A stretch of 64,000 nt of DNA from Polaribacter sp. Hel_I_88 (GCF_000687935.1 NZ_JHZZ01000001.1:2862001-2926000), one strand, 5' to 3'. Shown: positions 18,733-27,923, numbered from the stretch's first letter. Made by a program: numbers and translations. Notes: generated by a model not told the origin, from the sequence alone.

Positions 18733-18807
18733 CGGGGTGTAGCGTAGCCCGGTCATCGCGCCTCGTTTGGGACGAGGAGGTCGCAGGTTCGAATCCTGCC
18801 ACCCCGA
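18733..18807 (+). tRNA. tRNA-Pro (TGG)
   Basis: Acceptor CGGGGTG pairs with CACCCCG, with the C1-G72 pair characteristic of tRNA-Pro. The anticodon stem CCTCG/CGAGG holds TTTGGGA, giving anticodon TGG. CCA is not encoded. Sits 60 bases after tRNA-Ser. Confidence 0.95.
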
Positions 18808-18836
18808 CACTGTTTTCGTAGAAACATTAAAACTAC

Positions 18837-18910
18837 GGGCTCTTAGCTCAGCTGGATAGAGCACCTCCCTTCTAAGGAGGCGGTCGGAGGTTCGAATCCT
18901 CCAGGGCTCA
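18837..18910 (+). tRNA. tRNA-Arg (TCT)
   Basis: Acceptor GGGCTCT pairs with AGGGCTC with two G-U pairs. Anticodon stem CCTCC/GGAGG encloses CTTCTAA, giving anticodon TCT, which reads AGA/AGG. D arm AGCTCAGCTGGATAGAGC and T arm GGTTCGAATCC are standard. Confidence 0.95.
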
Positions 18911-18913
18911 CTT

Positions 18914-18942
18914 AAAGCTTCACAGAAATGTGAGGCTTTTTT
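18914..18942 (+). terminator. intrinsic terminator of the tRNA cluster
   Basis: AAAGCTTCACA-gaaa-TGTGAGGCTTTTTT. The same stem wording recurs at 27433, 27891 and 28650. Confidence 0.9.
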
Positions 18943-19001
18943 GTTGTTATAAACTTATGTAATATTCAGTGCTTCCAATTTAAAAGAGTTACACATTGTA
19001 A

Positions 19002-19307
19002 GTTCGAGTAATTTTTGATAAAAAAAATGTATCAAGAGCTATTTTAAAAACTAAAACTTTTGGCGATTTTATAAAAGAATTAAATAAAGCTATCAAAAAC
19101 AACAACAAAAACAATGGGGATAACAAGGGGGTTAAACCCCTTGCAAAAAAAGACGAATTTGAGTGGTTAGACCTTTTTGAAGAAAACAAACAAAAAGCAC
19201 AAGCCTTACAAACCCAAATAAACCAAACAGACAAAGAAATAGACCAAATGGTTTATGAATTATATGGTTTAACTGAAGATGAAATTGCAATTGTGGAAAA
19301 TTCGTAG
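19002..19307 (+). pseudogene. C-terminal remnant of a type IIG-like restriction-modification enzyme
   Basis: The frame opens after a TAA at 18999 with no start codon and ends at TAG 19305-19307. It reads as ~101 residues whose last part, LQTQINQTDKEIDQMVYEL then YGLTEDEIAIVENS, is the characteristic tail of Eco57I/type IIG-type methylase-endonucleases (end of the target-recognition region). Methylase motifs are absent, so only the 3' end of the gene survives, directly behind the tRNA cluster, a usual landing site for integrating DNA. A REP-like palindrome has been inserted in frame inside it (19124-19144). Family recognition is by memory of the tail motif. Confidence 0.65.
19124..19144. repeat. 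REP-like palindrome, AAGGGG-TTTAAA-CCCCTTGC family, in frame
   Basis: CAAGGGGGTTAAACCCCTTGC is a near-perfect palindrome that translates as NKGVKPLAK inside the restriction-modification remnant. The same family occurs at 40897-40915 and, twice in tandem, at 41762-41815. Confidence 0.65.
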
Positions 19308-19615
19308 GTCATAGAGTTTATGAGGCAATCAAAAAAAAGAATTGAAAAAGAAAAAATATTAAAAGATGAAATAAATTAGATGCTTTGGGTTGCAATACTC
19401 ATACGCTACTAAATTTAATAGCATCGCTTTTGTATGTGTTTCAAAAACACTTGTTCACAGCACTTCATTGATTTTAGTCTATAAAATAAGATTATTTTAA
19501 GAATATTTTAACTAAATTTGACTTATAAAAAAATTGTAACTTAACTTAAAACAAGACTTATTGTAATAAAAATAAAGTCTCTTTTAGGTTATTTTTAGAT
19601 TGCTCTTAAAAAGAT
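19308..19615. other. intergenic gap, no supported gene
   Basis: About 300 AT-rich bases between the restriction-modification remnant and the T9SS adhesin. Only a 19-codon frame (19320-19379) is open, and it has no features. A weak inverted repeat AGACTT..AAGTCT lies ~50 bases before the adhesin start and may belong to its leader. Confidence 0.5.
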
Positions 19616-22600
19616 ATGAAGTTTCAAAAGAATTTACTCATTTTACGAAATAAGAACCTTATACTTTTTGCTGTCATAGTATTTGGTTGTATGCTATTAA
19701 AATCGTACGCCCATCAAAACACGGATGTTAAAGGAGATTTTTCATACAATCCTTCAGCAACTATAACCTCTGAAACTAACGTAACTTGTGAAAGAGAGTT
19801 TGTGGTGATTACGTTTGAAGGTTCAGGAGGTATAGCTCCTTATACTTTTACATACACTGCAAATGGTGGGGAAGCACAAACAATAACCTCTAATGATTTA
19901 GGAATCGCAGAAATTAACTTTAGAGAAGTTTTTGCGGGTACTTTTAACTATAAATTAACCAGTGTTACAGATGCTGATTCTCAAGTTACTCAAATAACAG
20001 ACCAAGAAGTTAGTATTCTTGTAAACGCCTTGCCAGAAGTAAGTTTTACCTTCGATAAAAATAATGTTTGTGCAGGTGAACTTATAACCTTTACGCCACA
20101 AGTTTCTGGGGCAGGAGGTTTTAAATATCTATGGACGTATGAAGATGGAGTTACTTCTGAACTAGAAAATCCTTCGCATTCTGTAGAAGCTTTAGGATGT
20201 TCAACAGAAGATCAAACATTTAGAGTTACTCTAAAAGTAACAGACAAAAATGGTTGCGTAAATTCAGTAGTTAATTTTGTAACGGTTACTCCTAAACCAG
20301 ATCTTGAGTTTTTTGATATCGATGAAAACGATTTTAATAATTGTGATAATGCCTCTATTGCCAATCCTAATTTTACGGTGAATGTAGGTAATAAATCAAA
20401 ATCTCCTTGTGTTGATTCTTATGCTATAGATTGGGGTGATGGAACTACAGAAGACTCCATAGAATTTCCGATTGCACATACATATACAGAATTGGGCATT
20501 TTTACCATGAAAGTAAGAGGTCTTGGAGAAAATGGTTGTTTTAGTGAATTAGAGTATCAAGTAATCAACATTAGTCATCCTGTAGGAAATCTTACCAACC
20601 TTGTACCTACCAATAATGTTTGTTTAGCGGATGCTGAAATGGAGTTCGAAATTACAGACTGGGAAACGAATTGGCCAGAAACTTTGTATACTATTGATTT
20701 TGGGGATGGTTCAGACACCAAAACATATACACATGCTGACCTGCAAAATAACAACAAATTTAATCATGTGTACCTTAATGGAAGTTGTACTGAGCCAAAT
20801 GGCGAATTTATAGCAACCTTAACTATAGAAAATGTGTGTTCTACCACTGAACGAACCCTCAACAATATTAAAATCTTAGAACCTTCAATAGCGGAGTTTG
20901 AGGCACAAGAAATTGCCTGTATCAATAGTGATGTAACCTTTACAAATACCTCTTTTATAGGAGAAAATGACGAGTGTAACAAAGTAGCAAACTTTACTTG
21001 GGATTTTGGAGATGGTACTATTAAGAATGATACTAATGCAAGCACAGCAAACAATCAAACACATCAATATACAACTTCTGGAACGTATACAGTTACGTTA
21101 ACAGTAGATACTAAATGTAATACAGATGTTTTTACAAAGGTTATTTGTATTGAAGAGGTAAATACACCAACATTTGATACAAATGAAGATGCTGGTTGTA
21201 TTCCATTAAATATAGCAGTTACGAATACAACTACAGTAAATACAGTTTGTAGTACTGCTAGTTATGAGTGGGAAGTTGCGTATGCAGCTACTAATTGCGA
21301 GACAGTTGGTTCTTGGACTTTTACAAACGGAACAGACAAAAATTCAGAAAATCCACAATTTTTATTTACAAATGCAGGCTTATACACACTTACACAAAAA
21401 ATAATTACGGGTTGTGGCATTGAAACAAACTCTAAAGAAATTGAAGTAAAAAAACCATCTACAGTTAGTATTGATCCTATTACCAATGGGTGTGATAATC
21501 TTACTATAAATCCTTTAGCGAACATTCAACATTGTACTTCTAATACAACAGATGTTACCTATAATTGGACGTTTACAGGTGGTAATCCTTCCACTGCAAA
21601 TACTTTAGATCCTGGCAATATTGTGTATGACACTCCTGGAACTTATGAGGTAACTTTAGAAGTTACGACAGATTGTGGAGTCTCTAATTTGGCAACCCAA
21701 ACTTTTGAAGTTCTAGAAAAGCCATTGGTTACAAACACGAATTTAACGCAAGAAATATGTTCAAATCAAAATACAACAGCCATTGATTTGACCTCTAATA
21801 TTGCCAATACAACCTATTCTTGGTCTGCTGTGGCTTCTGATGGCATTTCAGGTTTTATAGCAAATGGAACTACAAATGTAATTCCAAGTCAAATGTTTAT
21901 CAATAGTCAAAATACAAGTGGTGAAGTTACTTACACAATAATTCCTTCAAATAATGGGTGTGTGGGAGATGCTGTAGCATTTGTAGTTACTGTAAATCCT
22001 GCTCCAAGAATTACATCACAACCCTTATCTTCAGAAGTTTGTCAAGGTAGTGAAGCGAATCCTCTAGAAGTGGCTTTTGAAAACGGAACAGGTACTGCAA
22101 CCTATCAATGGTTCTCCAATACAACCGATATAAATTCTGATGGAAATTTAATTTCTGGAGCAACTTCTAGTACATATAACCCACCAACTGACAATGTAGG
22201 TGCATTATTTTACTACGTAGAAATTTCTTTTTCAGCAGGTGCTTGTGTTGAAATTGTTTCAAATACAGCTCTTGTAAATGTATTAGCACAACCCATAATT
22301 AATCCCATAGAAAGTGCTCAAAATTATTGTATAGATGATGCTTCAACACCATTACAAGCCACTTATTCTGGAGCAGAAGGAGTGGAGGTAACGTATCAAT
22401 GGTTTTCAAATACTACAAATTCAAATACTTCAGGAAACCCTATTGATGCTGAAACTTCGAATACATTCAGTCCACCTACAAATGCTGTTGGAACGAGCTA
22501 TTATTATGTGGAAATTTCATTTTCTAGTGGTGATTGTAATACCATAATTTCAAACACAGCAAGTGTTGTTGTAAATGAAACTCCTATAATTGCTGATGCA

Positions 22601-25108
22601 GCAATAACAACGAATAGTAATGAGGCATTTACATTCAACCCAAATTCAGTTTCAGGAAATACACTGCCAAACAATACATTATATACATGGACTGCTCCAA
22701 GCTTTAGCCCTTCAGGCGCAATTATTGGGGCTTCTGCAGCAGCAACTCCTCAGCAGTTCATCAATCAAACATTAGAAAACACAACCAGTTCACCAATAAA
22801 AGTTACGTATTTGATAACGCCAGCAACCGCAAATTGTACAGGAAATCCTTTTGTCCTAGAAGTTACTGTATTGGCAAATATCAGTGCAAATGCTATAGTG
22901 CTTCCTGCAAGTTGTTTTGAATCTAATGATGGTGCTATTACAACCAATATATCAGGAGGTGTTCCTTTTGATGCTGGCAGTCCTTATCAAGTTTCTTGGT
23001 CTGGACCCAATGGTTTTTCTTCATCAGAAGCTTCTATTGCAAATTTAACGGCTGGTCAGTACATCATTACTATTAAAGATAAAGACGGTAATACTGCCAT
23101 AGAAGAATTTGCAGTTACGCAACCAGATAATTTGGAAATAACAAAGGATTTAGAGAAAAATGTGTCCTGTTTTAATGGCAATGATGGTATTCTCGAAGTT
23201 ACAATTAATGGAGGTACAATGCCTTATACATATAATTGGACCACTACAAATGGAAGTGGAATTGTAGCGAATCAAAAAAATCAAAATACATTAACCAAAG
23301 GAAATTATACTTTAGAAGTTATAGATAAAAATAACTGTGTAACTTCAACAAGCTTTGTAATTACAGAGCCTGAAGAAATCGAAATTACCTTGCTTGATAA
23401 AAAGGATATTGTATGTTTTGGAGATGCAGAGGGTGCTTTAGAAGTTGCTGTTTCTGGAGGCGTAAAAACAGCAATATCATCAGGTGTTTTTGATTATGTG
23501 TACACTTGGTCTGGTCCAAATGGATTTACGAGTTCTTCAAAAAACATCGATAATTTAATAGCAGGAAATTATACTTTACTAGTAACTGACGATTTGGGTT
23601 GTACTGCAAACGCTTCTTTTACAGTAAATCAAACAAATCAAATTACTATTGATGTTGTAAAAACAGATGAAAGTTGTTATCAAGAAAATGATGGAAGTAT
23701 AGAAGTAACACTAACAGGAGGTACAGCACCCTATACGTTTACTTGGAGTAATGGTGCAACAGGTTTATCACAATCAAATTTAGCTCCAGATACTTATACT
23801 ATAATTGTTACAGATGCTAATAATTGTACAGAACAAGCATCTATAGTAATTAACGATGCCATTTTTTATATTGAACCTACTACAACACCTATTACTTGTA
23901 ATGCAGCAAATGATGCTGCTATCAATTTGAATTTAACTGGTGGAGTTGAACCAATTTCTATTGTTTGGAGTGATGGTGCTACAGATGTTACAGAGAGAAC
24001 TAATCTTGCAGCAGGCAGTTATACTGTAACATTAACAGATAGCAACCCAACTCAATGCCCTATAGAAGAAACCTTTGTCATTTCAAGTCCAAGCCCAATT
24101 GTTGTTACAGAAACAATTATTGATGCAACAGATTGTGCTATAGAAAATAGTGGAAGTATTAACTTGGAAGTCTCTGGAGGTGTTGCTCCTTATTCTTTTT
24201 TATGGAATACAAATGAAACTTCGGAAGATTTAAATGCTATTAGAGCAGGAGTGTATTCAGTTCAAATTACAGACGCAGTTGGTTGTATTTTTACAGAGCA
24301 ATACACTATTTTTAGGCAAGAACCTTTAGATGTTTTGGTTGATGAGGTAATTTTAGAAGATTGTGATTTAAGAAAAACTAGTAAACAACTAACTGCAATT
24401 GCTAGTGGTGGTTTTTCACCTTATACTTATGTTTGGTCTTCAGGCACCATTTCTGGAGAAGATAATAATATCATGATTACTTCAACAAATGATATGTATT
24501 CAATAACCATTACAGATAGTGCAGGTTGTTCCATACAAAAATCTTTTAATGTGGATGTGCCAACCATTGGAACTACAGATTTTAATTATAGTTCTTTTGC
24601 GTTTGATAATTACAATTTACTATCCATACAAGACCCTATTCAGTTTACCAACTTATCTACAGGAGATATTCGTGGAATTACTTGGAATTTTGGCGATGGA
24701 AGTCCAACAGTAAATGATGAAAACCCAGTTTATACCTATGCTAAAGAAGGTTTTTATACTATAACTTATACTGTACAGTATGAAGCTGGATGTACTTATA
24801 CATTAGAAAGAAATATAAACATAACCAAAGGCTATATTTTAATAACACCAAATTCTTTTACACCTAATGGAGATGGAATTAATGAAAGGATGAAACCCGT
24901 TCATGAAGGGTTTTCGGAAATAGAAATCACAATTTATACGAGTTGGGGAACCAGGGTTTATTATGAAAAAAGTTTAAATTTAATGGGTTGGGATGGTTTT
25001 ATTAAAGGTTTACCAGCTGAAAATGGGAATTATGTAATTGTTGTAAAAGGGCTTACTTTTTACAAAGGAGAAATTATGGAATCTATACCTTTTACACTAA
25101 TAAAATAA
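19616..25108 (+). CDS. giant T9SS adhesin with PKD-like domains, SprB repeats and type B sorting domain
   Basis: An 1830-residue cell-surface protein. Order: signal anchor (~12-32), PKD-like beta domains marked by D-x-GDG motifs (IDWGDG ~271, IDFGDG ~360, WDFGDG ~459), Ig-like domains ~700-1080, seven SprB repeats ~1095-1640 (each C-x-NDG...GG..PY.Y.W...G.Y.V...D..GC, for example VSCFNGNDGILEVTINGG), a last PKD (WNFGDG ~1689), and a gliding-motility-associated C-terminal domain from ~1739 (ITPNSFTPNGDGINERMKP). That domain directs export by the type IX system and surface fixation. Many paired cysteines suggest an extracellular fold. The PorP/SprF gene follows after one base, the usual partner arrangement. 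Confidence 0.93.
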   Translation: MKFQKNLLILRNKNLILFAVIVFGCMLLKSYAHQNTDVKGDFSYNPSATITSETNVTCEREFVVITFEGSGGIAPYTFTYTANGGEAQTITSNDLGIAEINFREVFAGTFNYKLTSVTDADSQVTQITDQEVSILVNALPEVSFTFDKNNVCAGELITFTPQVSGAGGFKYLWTYEDGVTSELENPSHSVEALGCSTEDQTFRVTLKVTDKNGCVNSVVNFVTVTPKPDLEFFDIDENDFNNCDNASIANPNFTVNVGNKSKSPCVDSYAIDWGDGTTEDSIEFPIAHTYTELGIFTMKVRGLGENGCFSELEYQVINISHPVGNLTNLVPTNNVCLADAEMEFEITDWETNWPETLYTIDFGDGSDTKTYTHADLQNNNKFNHVYLNGSCTEPNGEFIATLTIENVCSTTERTLNNIKILEPSIAEFEAQEIACINSDVTFTNTSFIGENDECNKVANFTWDFGDGTIKNDTNASTANNQTHQYTTSGTYTVTLTVDTKCNTDVFTKVICIEEVNTPTFDTNEDAGCIPLNIAVTNTTTVNTVCSTASYEWEVAYAATNCETVGSWTFTNGTDKNSENPQFLFTNAGLYTLTQKIITGCGIETNSKEIEVKKPSTVSIDPITNGCDNLTINPLANIQHCTSNTTDVTYNWTFTGGNPSTANTLDPGNIVYDTPGTYEVTLEVTTDCGVSNLATQTFEVLEKPLVTNTNLTQEICSNQNTTAIDLTSNIANTTYSWSAVASDGISGFIANGTTNVIPSQMFINSQNTSGEVTYTIIPSNNGCVGDAVAFVVTVNPAPRITSQPLSSEVCQGSEANPLEVAFENGTGTATYQWFSNTTDINSDGNLISGATSSTYNPPTDNVGALFYYVEISFSAGACVEIVSNTALVNVLAQPIINPIESAQNYCIDDASTPLQATYSGAEGVEVTYQWFSNTTNSNTSGNPIDAETSNTFSPPTNAVGTSYYYVEISFSSGDCNTIISNTASVVVNETPIIADAAITTNSNEAFTFNPNSVSGNTLPNNTLYTWTAPSFSPSGAIIGASAAATPQQFINQTLENTTSSPIKVTYLITPATANCTGNPFVLEVTVLANISANAIVLPASCFESNDGAITTNISGGVPFDAGSPYQVSWSGPNGFSSSEASIANLTAGQYIITIKDKDGNTAIEEFAVTQPDNLEITKDLEKNVSCFNGNDGILEVTINGGTMPYTYNWTTTNGSGIVANQKNQNTLTKGNYTLEVIDKNNCVTSTSFVITEPEEIEITLLDKKDIVCFGDAEGALEVAVSGGVKTAISSGVFDYVYTWSGPNGFTSSSKNIDNLIAGNYTLLVTDDLGCTANASFTVNQTNQITIDVVKTDESCYQENDGSIEVTLTGGTAPYTFTWSNGATGLSQSNLAPDTYTIIVTDANNCTEQASIVINDAIFYIEPTTTPITCNAANDAAINLNLTGGVEPISIVWSDGATDVTERTNLAAGSYTVTLTDSNPTQCPIEETFVISSPSPIVVTETIIDATDCAIENSGSINLEVSGGVAPYSFLWNTNETSEDLNAIRAGVYSVQITDAVGCIFTEQYTIFRQEPLDVLVDEVILEDCDLRKTSKQLTAIASGGFSPYTYVWSSGTISGEDNNIMITSTNDMYSITITDSAGCSIQKSFNVDVPTIGTTDFNYSSFAFDNYNLLSIQDPIQFTNLSTGDIRGITWNFGDGSPTVNDENPVYTYAKEGFYTITYTVQYEAGCTYTLERNINITKGYILITPNSFTPNGDGINERMKPVHEGFSEIEITIYTSWGTRVYYEKSLNLMGWDGFIKGLPAENGNYVIVVKGLTFYKGEIMESIPFTLIK

Positions 25109-25109
25109 T

Positions 25110-26108
25110 ATGAAGAGAGTTCTTGTTCTATTTTTTGTTTTTACAAGTATGGTTTGTTATGCTCAAGATGTTATTTTTTCGCAAGCATTTCTTGTACCAG
25201 AAACTTTAAACTCTTCATTTACGGGTTCTTTAAGGAGTACTAAAGTTGGCTCTTTGTATAGATCTCAATGGAGAAACAATGCATTTAAAACAAACTCGAA
25301 TTATGCTTTTTTTGATACTTGGTTAGAGCGTTATAAAATAGGAATAGGAGTTAGTTTCTTAAATCAAACAGAAAGTATTTCTAGCTATTCTTTTAATCAA
25401 GTTAATTTTAATTATTCAATGGCATTTCAGTTAAATGATACGTGGTTTTTTAGGCCAAGTATTTCTGCTGGTTTGGGATTAAAAAATTATGGTTTTCAAA
25501 ATTTACTACTAGGAGATCAAATTAATTTGAATACCTATGCAATTAATACATCAAGTATAGATCCTGCTATACTTCGTAGTCAGCGAAATTTTTTCGATTT
25601 TAATTCTTCTTTGCTTTTTAACAATGCTGATAGTTGGATTGGTTTAACTGTAAGACATTTAAACAGACCTAATATTTCTTTAACCGAAAACGGAAATGTT
25701 CCATTAGACATGTTTTGGTCTGTACATGCAAAATATTATCTTCCACTGTTAGAAAATGAGAGAACATTGTTTAATAGAAAAAGTAAAATATATTTACTCT
25801 CTAATTTTATGATGCAAGGGCCTTATAATCGATTAGATGTTGGTGGGCAATATGTTTTTGAAAATCAATTTTCTTTAGGAATTACTGCAGGTTTAACACC
25901 TTTAAAAGATGAATATACAACGTCTTTAGTAAGCGCTGTAAGTACTTTTGTAGGTTTTAGATGGCAAGGCTTTAGATTTGGTTATTCCTACGATTTTAAT
26001 ACAACAAACCTTTTAAATACTGGTGGTATTCATGAGTTTTCTGTCTCGTATGATTTTGACATCAATATGAGGGCGCTCAATAGATATAAATGTGTTTCTT
26101 CTTTTTAA
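25110..26108 (+). CDS. PorP/SprF family T9SS outer-membrane protein
   Basis: A 332-residue protein with signal peptide (cleaved after CYAQ). The mature start DVIFSQAFLVPETLNSSFTG is the family hallmark, followed by the SLYRSQWRN motif and a beta-barrel pattern. Members are needed for export or surface attachment of the adjacent SprB-type adhesin. The start codon is one base past the adhesin stop, so translation is probably coupled and the pair dedicated. The C-terminus (RALNRYKCVSSF) ends in Phe, as usual for barrels. Confidence 0.92.
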   Translation: MKRVLVLFFVFTSMVCYAQDVIFSQAFLVPETLNSSFTGSLRSTKVGSLYRSQWRNNAFKTNSNYAFFDTWLERYKIGIGVSFLNQTESISSYSFNQVNFNYSMAFQLNDTWFFRPSISAGLGLKNYGFQNLLLGDQINLNTYAINTSSIDPAILRSQRNFFDFNSSLLFNNADSWIGLTVRHLNRPNISLTENGNVPLDMFWSVHAKYYLPLLENERTLFNRKSKIYLLSNFMMQGPYNRLDVGGQYVFENQFSLGITAGLTPLKDEYTTSLVSAVSTFVGFRWQGFRFGYSYDFNTTNLLNTGGIHEFSVSYDFDINMRALNRYKCVSSF

Positions 26109-26346
26109 GTCTTTATCAGATAAAATTTTAAAAAATTAAAAATGCTAGGTTTCAAAAAAGATGATGTTTTATTGAAGGCGTTTTCGATTCGAATATTTTT
26201 TTTAGCTATGCTTAATTGATCCTTGCTCTAAAAGTTTTATAACAAATTAAGACCGAAGGCTGTTCATTAAAGAACATATATATTTAACGATTTAAAGAAG
26301 CAAAAAGCATCAGTAAAATAGTTGTTTTTTATTAATTTACTTATTT
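26109..26346. other. intergenic gap before small-protein array
   Basis: Nothing coding is visible between the PorP/SprF stop and the first TAAGCA palindrome. The sequence is AT-rich, with no clear terminator after PorP/SprF. Confidence 0.5.
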
Positions 26347-26393
26347 TAAGCATATTGCTTATTCGTTTATCTTAAAATATTTCTTATATTTAC
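26347..26393 (+). promoter_or_regulatory. operator palindrome plus promoter, copy 1
   Basis: TAAGCATATTGCTTA (26347-26361), a 6-3-6 perfect palindrome, is followed after exactly 23 bases by TATATTTAC (26385-26393), a near-match to the -7 box TAnnTTTG. The palindrome's TTG may also serve as the -33 element, although the spacing would be long. The same pair at the same spacing precedes genes 2 and 4. Confidence 0.7.
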
Positions 26394-26433
26394 AAAACAA
26401 TTACATAATTATTAATTCTTAATTCCCCCAATT

Positions 26434-26652
26434 ATGAAAGCGAATAATATAAAACGCATACTTATAGTATTAATCTGTTCACTAGGTTTATACTCTTCAG
26501 GAAACTATTTAATCGGAATGTCTTACATCGATACTTTATTTGATGGTTTGAATGTGATGGTATTTTTTACATCATTCTTTCCGTTTTTAATAGTAACAGT
26601 TGCTTTAACAAGAGATTTTTTAAGATCATTATCTAGATTAGTTCATTATTAA
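26434..26652 (+). CDS. small two-helix membrane protein, array copy 1
   Basis: A 72-residue protein I do not recognise. A short basic N-terminus (MKANNIKR) precedes hydrophobic segment ~8-26, a polar turn with IDTLFDG ~36-42, a second hydrophobic segment ~43-60 and a basic tail RDFLRSLSRLVHY. By the positive-inside rule both ends should be cytoplasmic. Four close paralogues stand in a row here. The leader AATTCCCCCAATT directly before ATG is shared by all four (one or two base changes) and lacks a Shine-Dalgarno. Conservation at protein level across four copies and an organised promoter argue that it is a real gene. Function unknown. Confidence 0.8.
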   Translation: MKANNIKRILIVLICSLGLYSSGNYLIGMSYIDTLFDGLNVMVFFTSFFPFLIVTVALTRDFLRSLSRLVHY

Positions 26653-26727
26653 AAATCTAAAAGTAAATTCGATTCTTAAGAGTAAAAAGTACTTAAAAAG
26701 TTCATTTTTTCAACTAATTTATCAATT

Positions 26728-26774
26728 TAAGCAAATTGCTTAGTTTAAAAACTTTAAATATTTCTTAAATTTAC
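26728..26774 (+). promoter_or_regulatory. operator palindrome plus promoter, copy 2
   Basis: TAAGCAAATTGCTTA (26728-26742), then 23 bases, then TAAATTTAC (26766-26774). Identical arms and spacing to copies 1 and 4; only the central base differs. Confidence 0.7.
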
Positions 26775-26819
26775 CAAATACATACAACACATAATTATTA
26801 ATTCTTAATTCCCCCAATT

Positions 26820-27038
26820 ATGAAAGCGAATAATATAAAACGCATACTTATAGTATTAATCTGTTCACTAGGTTTATACTCTTCAGGAAACTATTTAATC
26901 GGAATGTCTTACATCAATACTTTATTTGATGGTTTGAATGTTATGGTATTTTTTACATCATTCTTTCCGTTTTTAATAGTAACAGTTGGTTTGACAAGAG
27001 ATTTTTTAAGATCATTATCTAGATTAGTGCATTATTAA
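26820..27038 (+). CDS. small two-helix membrane protein, array copy 2
   Basis: 72 residues, differing from copy 1 by only two amino acids (D33 to N in SYINTLFDG, and A57 to G in TVGLTRDF). The coding DNA is almost identical to copy 1 from the leader to the stop, so the duplication is recent or kept uniform by gene conversion. The 5' non-coding part is less alike except for the palindrome, the -7 box and the C-rich leader. Topology and lack of known function are as for copy 1. Confidence 0.8.
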   Translation: MKANNIKRILIVLICSLGLYSSGNYLIGMSYINTLFDGLNVMVFFTSFFPFLIVTVGLTRDFLRSLSRLVHY

Positions 27039-27116
27039 TTCATCTTTAATTTTTTGAATGATTAAATTGTAAGAAATACTTATATACATAATTATTAATT
27101 CTTAATTCCCCCAGTT

Positions 27117-27332
27117 ATGAAAGCAAATAATATAAAACGCATTTTTATAGTATTCATCTGTTCTCTAGGTTTATACTCTTCAGGAAATTATTTAATGGAC
27201 ATGTCTTACATAGATACCTTTTTTGATGGTTTCAATGTCATGGTATTTTTCACTTCATTTTTTCCCTTTTTAATTGTATCAATTTCTTTAACGAAAGCAT
27301 TTTTAAAAAATATCCTAAGATTTTCTCACTAA
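27117..27332 (+). CDS. small two-helix membrane protein, array copy 3
   Basis: 71 residues, a diverged sub-type: the second half ends SISLTKAFLKNILRFSH instead of TVALTRDFLRSLSRLVHY, and LIGMSYID becomes LMDMSYID. It has the C-rich leader but no TAAGCA palindrome; only 78 bases separate it from gene 2, so it probably depends on read-through from promoter 2 or on a weaker start. It is followed by a strong terminator at 27433. Together with copy 4 it forms a near-identical tandem unit that includes the downstream sequence. Confidence 0.78.
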   Translation: MKANNIKRIFIVFICSLGLYSSGNYLMDMSYIDTFFDGFNVMVFFTSFFPFLIVSISLTKAFLKNILRFSH

Positions 27333-27432
27333 TAGTGTTTAGTGAAGCATACTTATATATCAATAAAAAATACCCCGAATATTAAAGTTTAAATAGTACA
27401 TGCTGTTTTTATTTTAGTAACCCCTAAATTTC

Positions 27433-27467
27433 AAAAAAGCTTCACAACAATGTGAGGCTTTTTTTTT
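27433..27467 (+). terminator. intrinsic terminator after array copy 3
   Basis: AAAAAAGCTTCACA-acaa-TGTGAGGCTTTTTTTTT, 100 bases past the stop. Confidence 0.9.
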
Positions 27468-27493
27468 ACCTTTTTATTTTAATTTATTGTTTT

Positions 27494-27540
27494 TAAGCAT
27501 ATTGCTTATTTAAAAACCTGTAATTGTTCCTTAACTTTAC
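27494..27540 (+). promoter_or_regulatory. operator palindrome plus promoter, copy 4
   Basis: TAAGCATATTGCTTA (27494-27508), 23 bases, then TAACTTTAC (27532-27540). Third instance of the same module; the spacer sequence differs while its length is fixed. Confidence 0.7.
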
Positions 27541-27573
27541 AATATATTTAATAATCATAAATTTCCCCCAGTT

Positions 27574-27789
27574 ATGAAAGCAAATAATATAAAACGCATT
27601 TTTATAGTATTCATCTGTTCTCTAGGTTTATACTCTTCAGGAAACTACTTAATGGACATGTCCTACATAGATACCTTATTTGATGGTTTCAATGTCATGG
27701 TATTTTTCATCTCATTCTTTCCCTTTTTAATTGTATCAATTTCTTTAACGAAAGCATTTTTAAAAAATATCCTAAGATTTTCTCACTAA
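27574..27789 (+). CDS. small two-helix membrane protein, array copy 4
   Basis: 71 residues, two changes from copy 3 (TLFDG for TFFDG and FFISFF for FFTSFF). It has its own palindrome-promoter module and its own terminator at 27891, so it is an independent transcription unit. Basic ends and two hydrophobic segments as in the other copies. No toxin or antitoxin motif and no neighbouring antisense gene is obvious. Function unknown. Confidence 0.8.
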   Translation: MKANNIKRIFIVFICSLGLYSSGNYLMDMSYIDTLFDGFNVMVFFISFFPFLIVSISLTKAFLKNILRFSH

Positions 27790-27890
27790 TAGTTTTTAGT
27801 GAAGCATACTTATAAACTAATAAAAAATACCCCGAATATTAAAGTTTAAATAGTACATGCTATTTTTATTTTAGTAACCCCTAAATTTCA

Positions 27891-27923
27891 AAAAAGCTTC
27901 ACAGCAATGTGAGGCTTTTTTTT
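27891..27923 (+). terminator. intrinsic terminator after array copy 4
   Basis: AAAAAGCTTCACA-gcaa-TGTGAGGCTTTTTTTT, the same stem as at 27433. Confidence 0.9.

Larger units (their letters stand above)
27094..27923 (+). repeat. tandem duplication containing array copies 3 and 4
   Basis: 27094-27467 and 27551-27923 are almost identical: leader, gene, 100-base 3' region (AAAAAATACCCCGAATATTA) and terminator, with a handful of substitutions. The segment between them (27468-27550) brings in the palindrome and promoter of copy 4. Near-identity in non-coding sequence shows the duplication is recent. Confidence 0.8.

Noticed and set aside
19616..25108. Repeat-rich DNA in the adhesin as tandem DNA repeats
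   Set aside because: The periodicity is at protein level (PKD and SprB repeats) and DNA copies are strongly diverged.
26434..27789. Type I toxin-antitoxin repeats (small hydrophobic peptides with antisense RNA)
   Set aside because: At 71-72 residues with two helices they are longer than typical type I toxins, and I see no antisense promoter; not excluded, but not supported.
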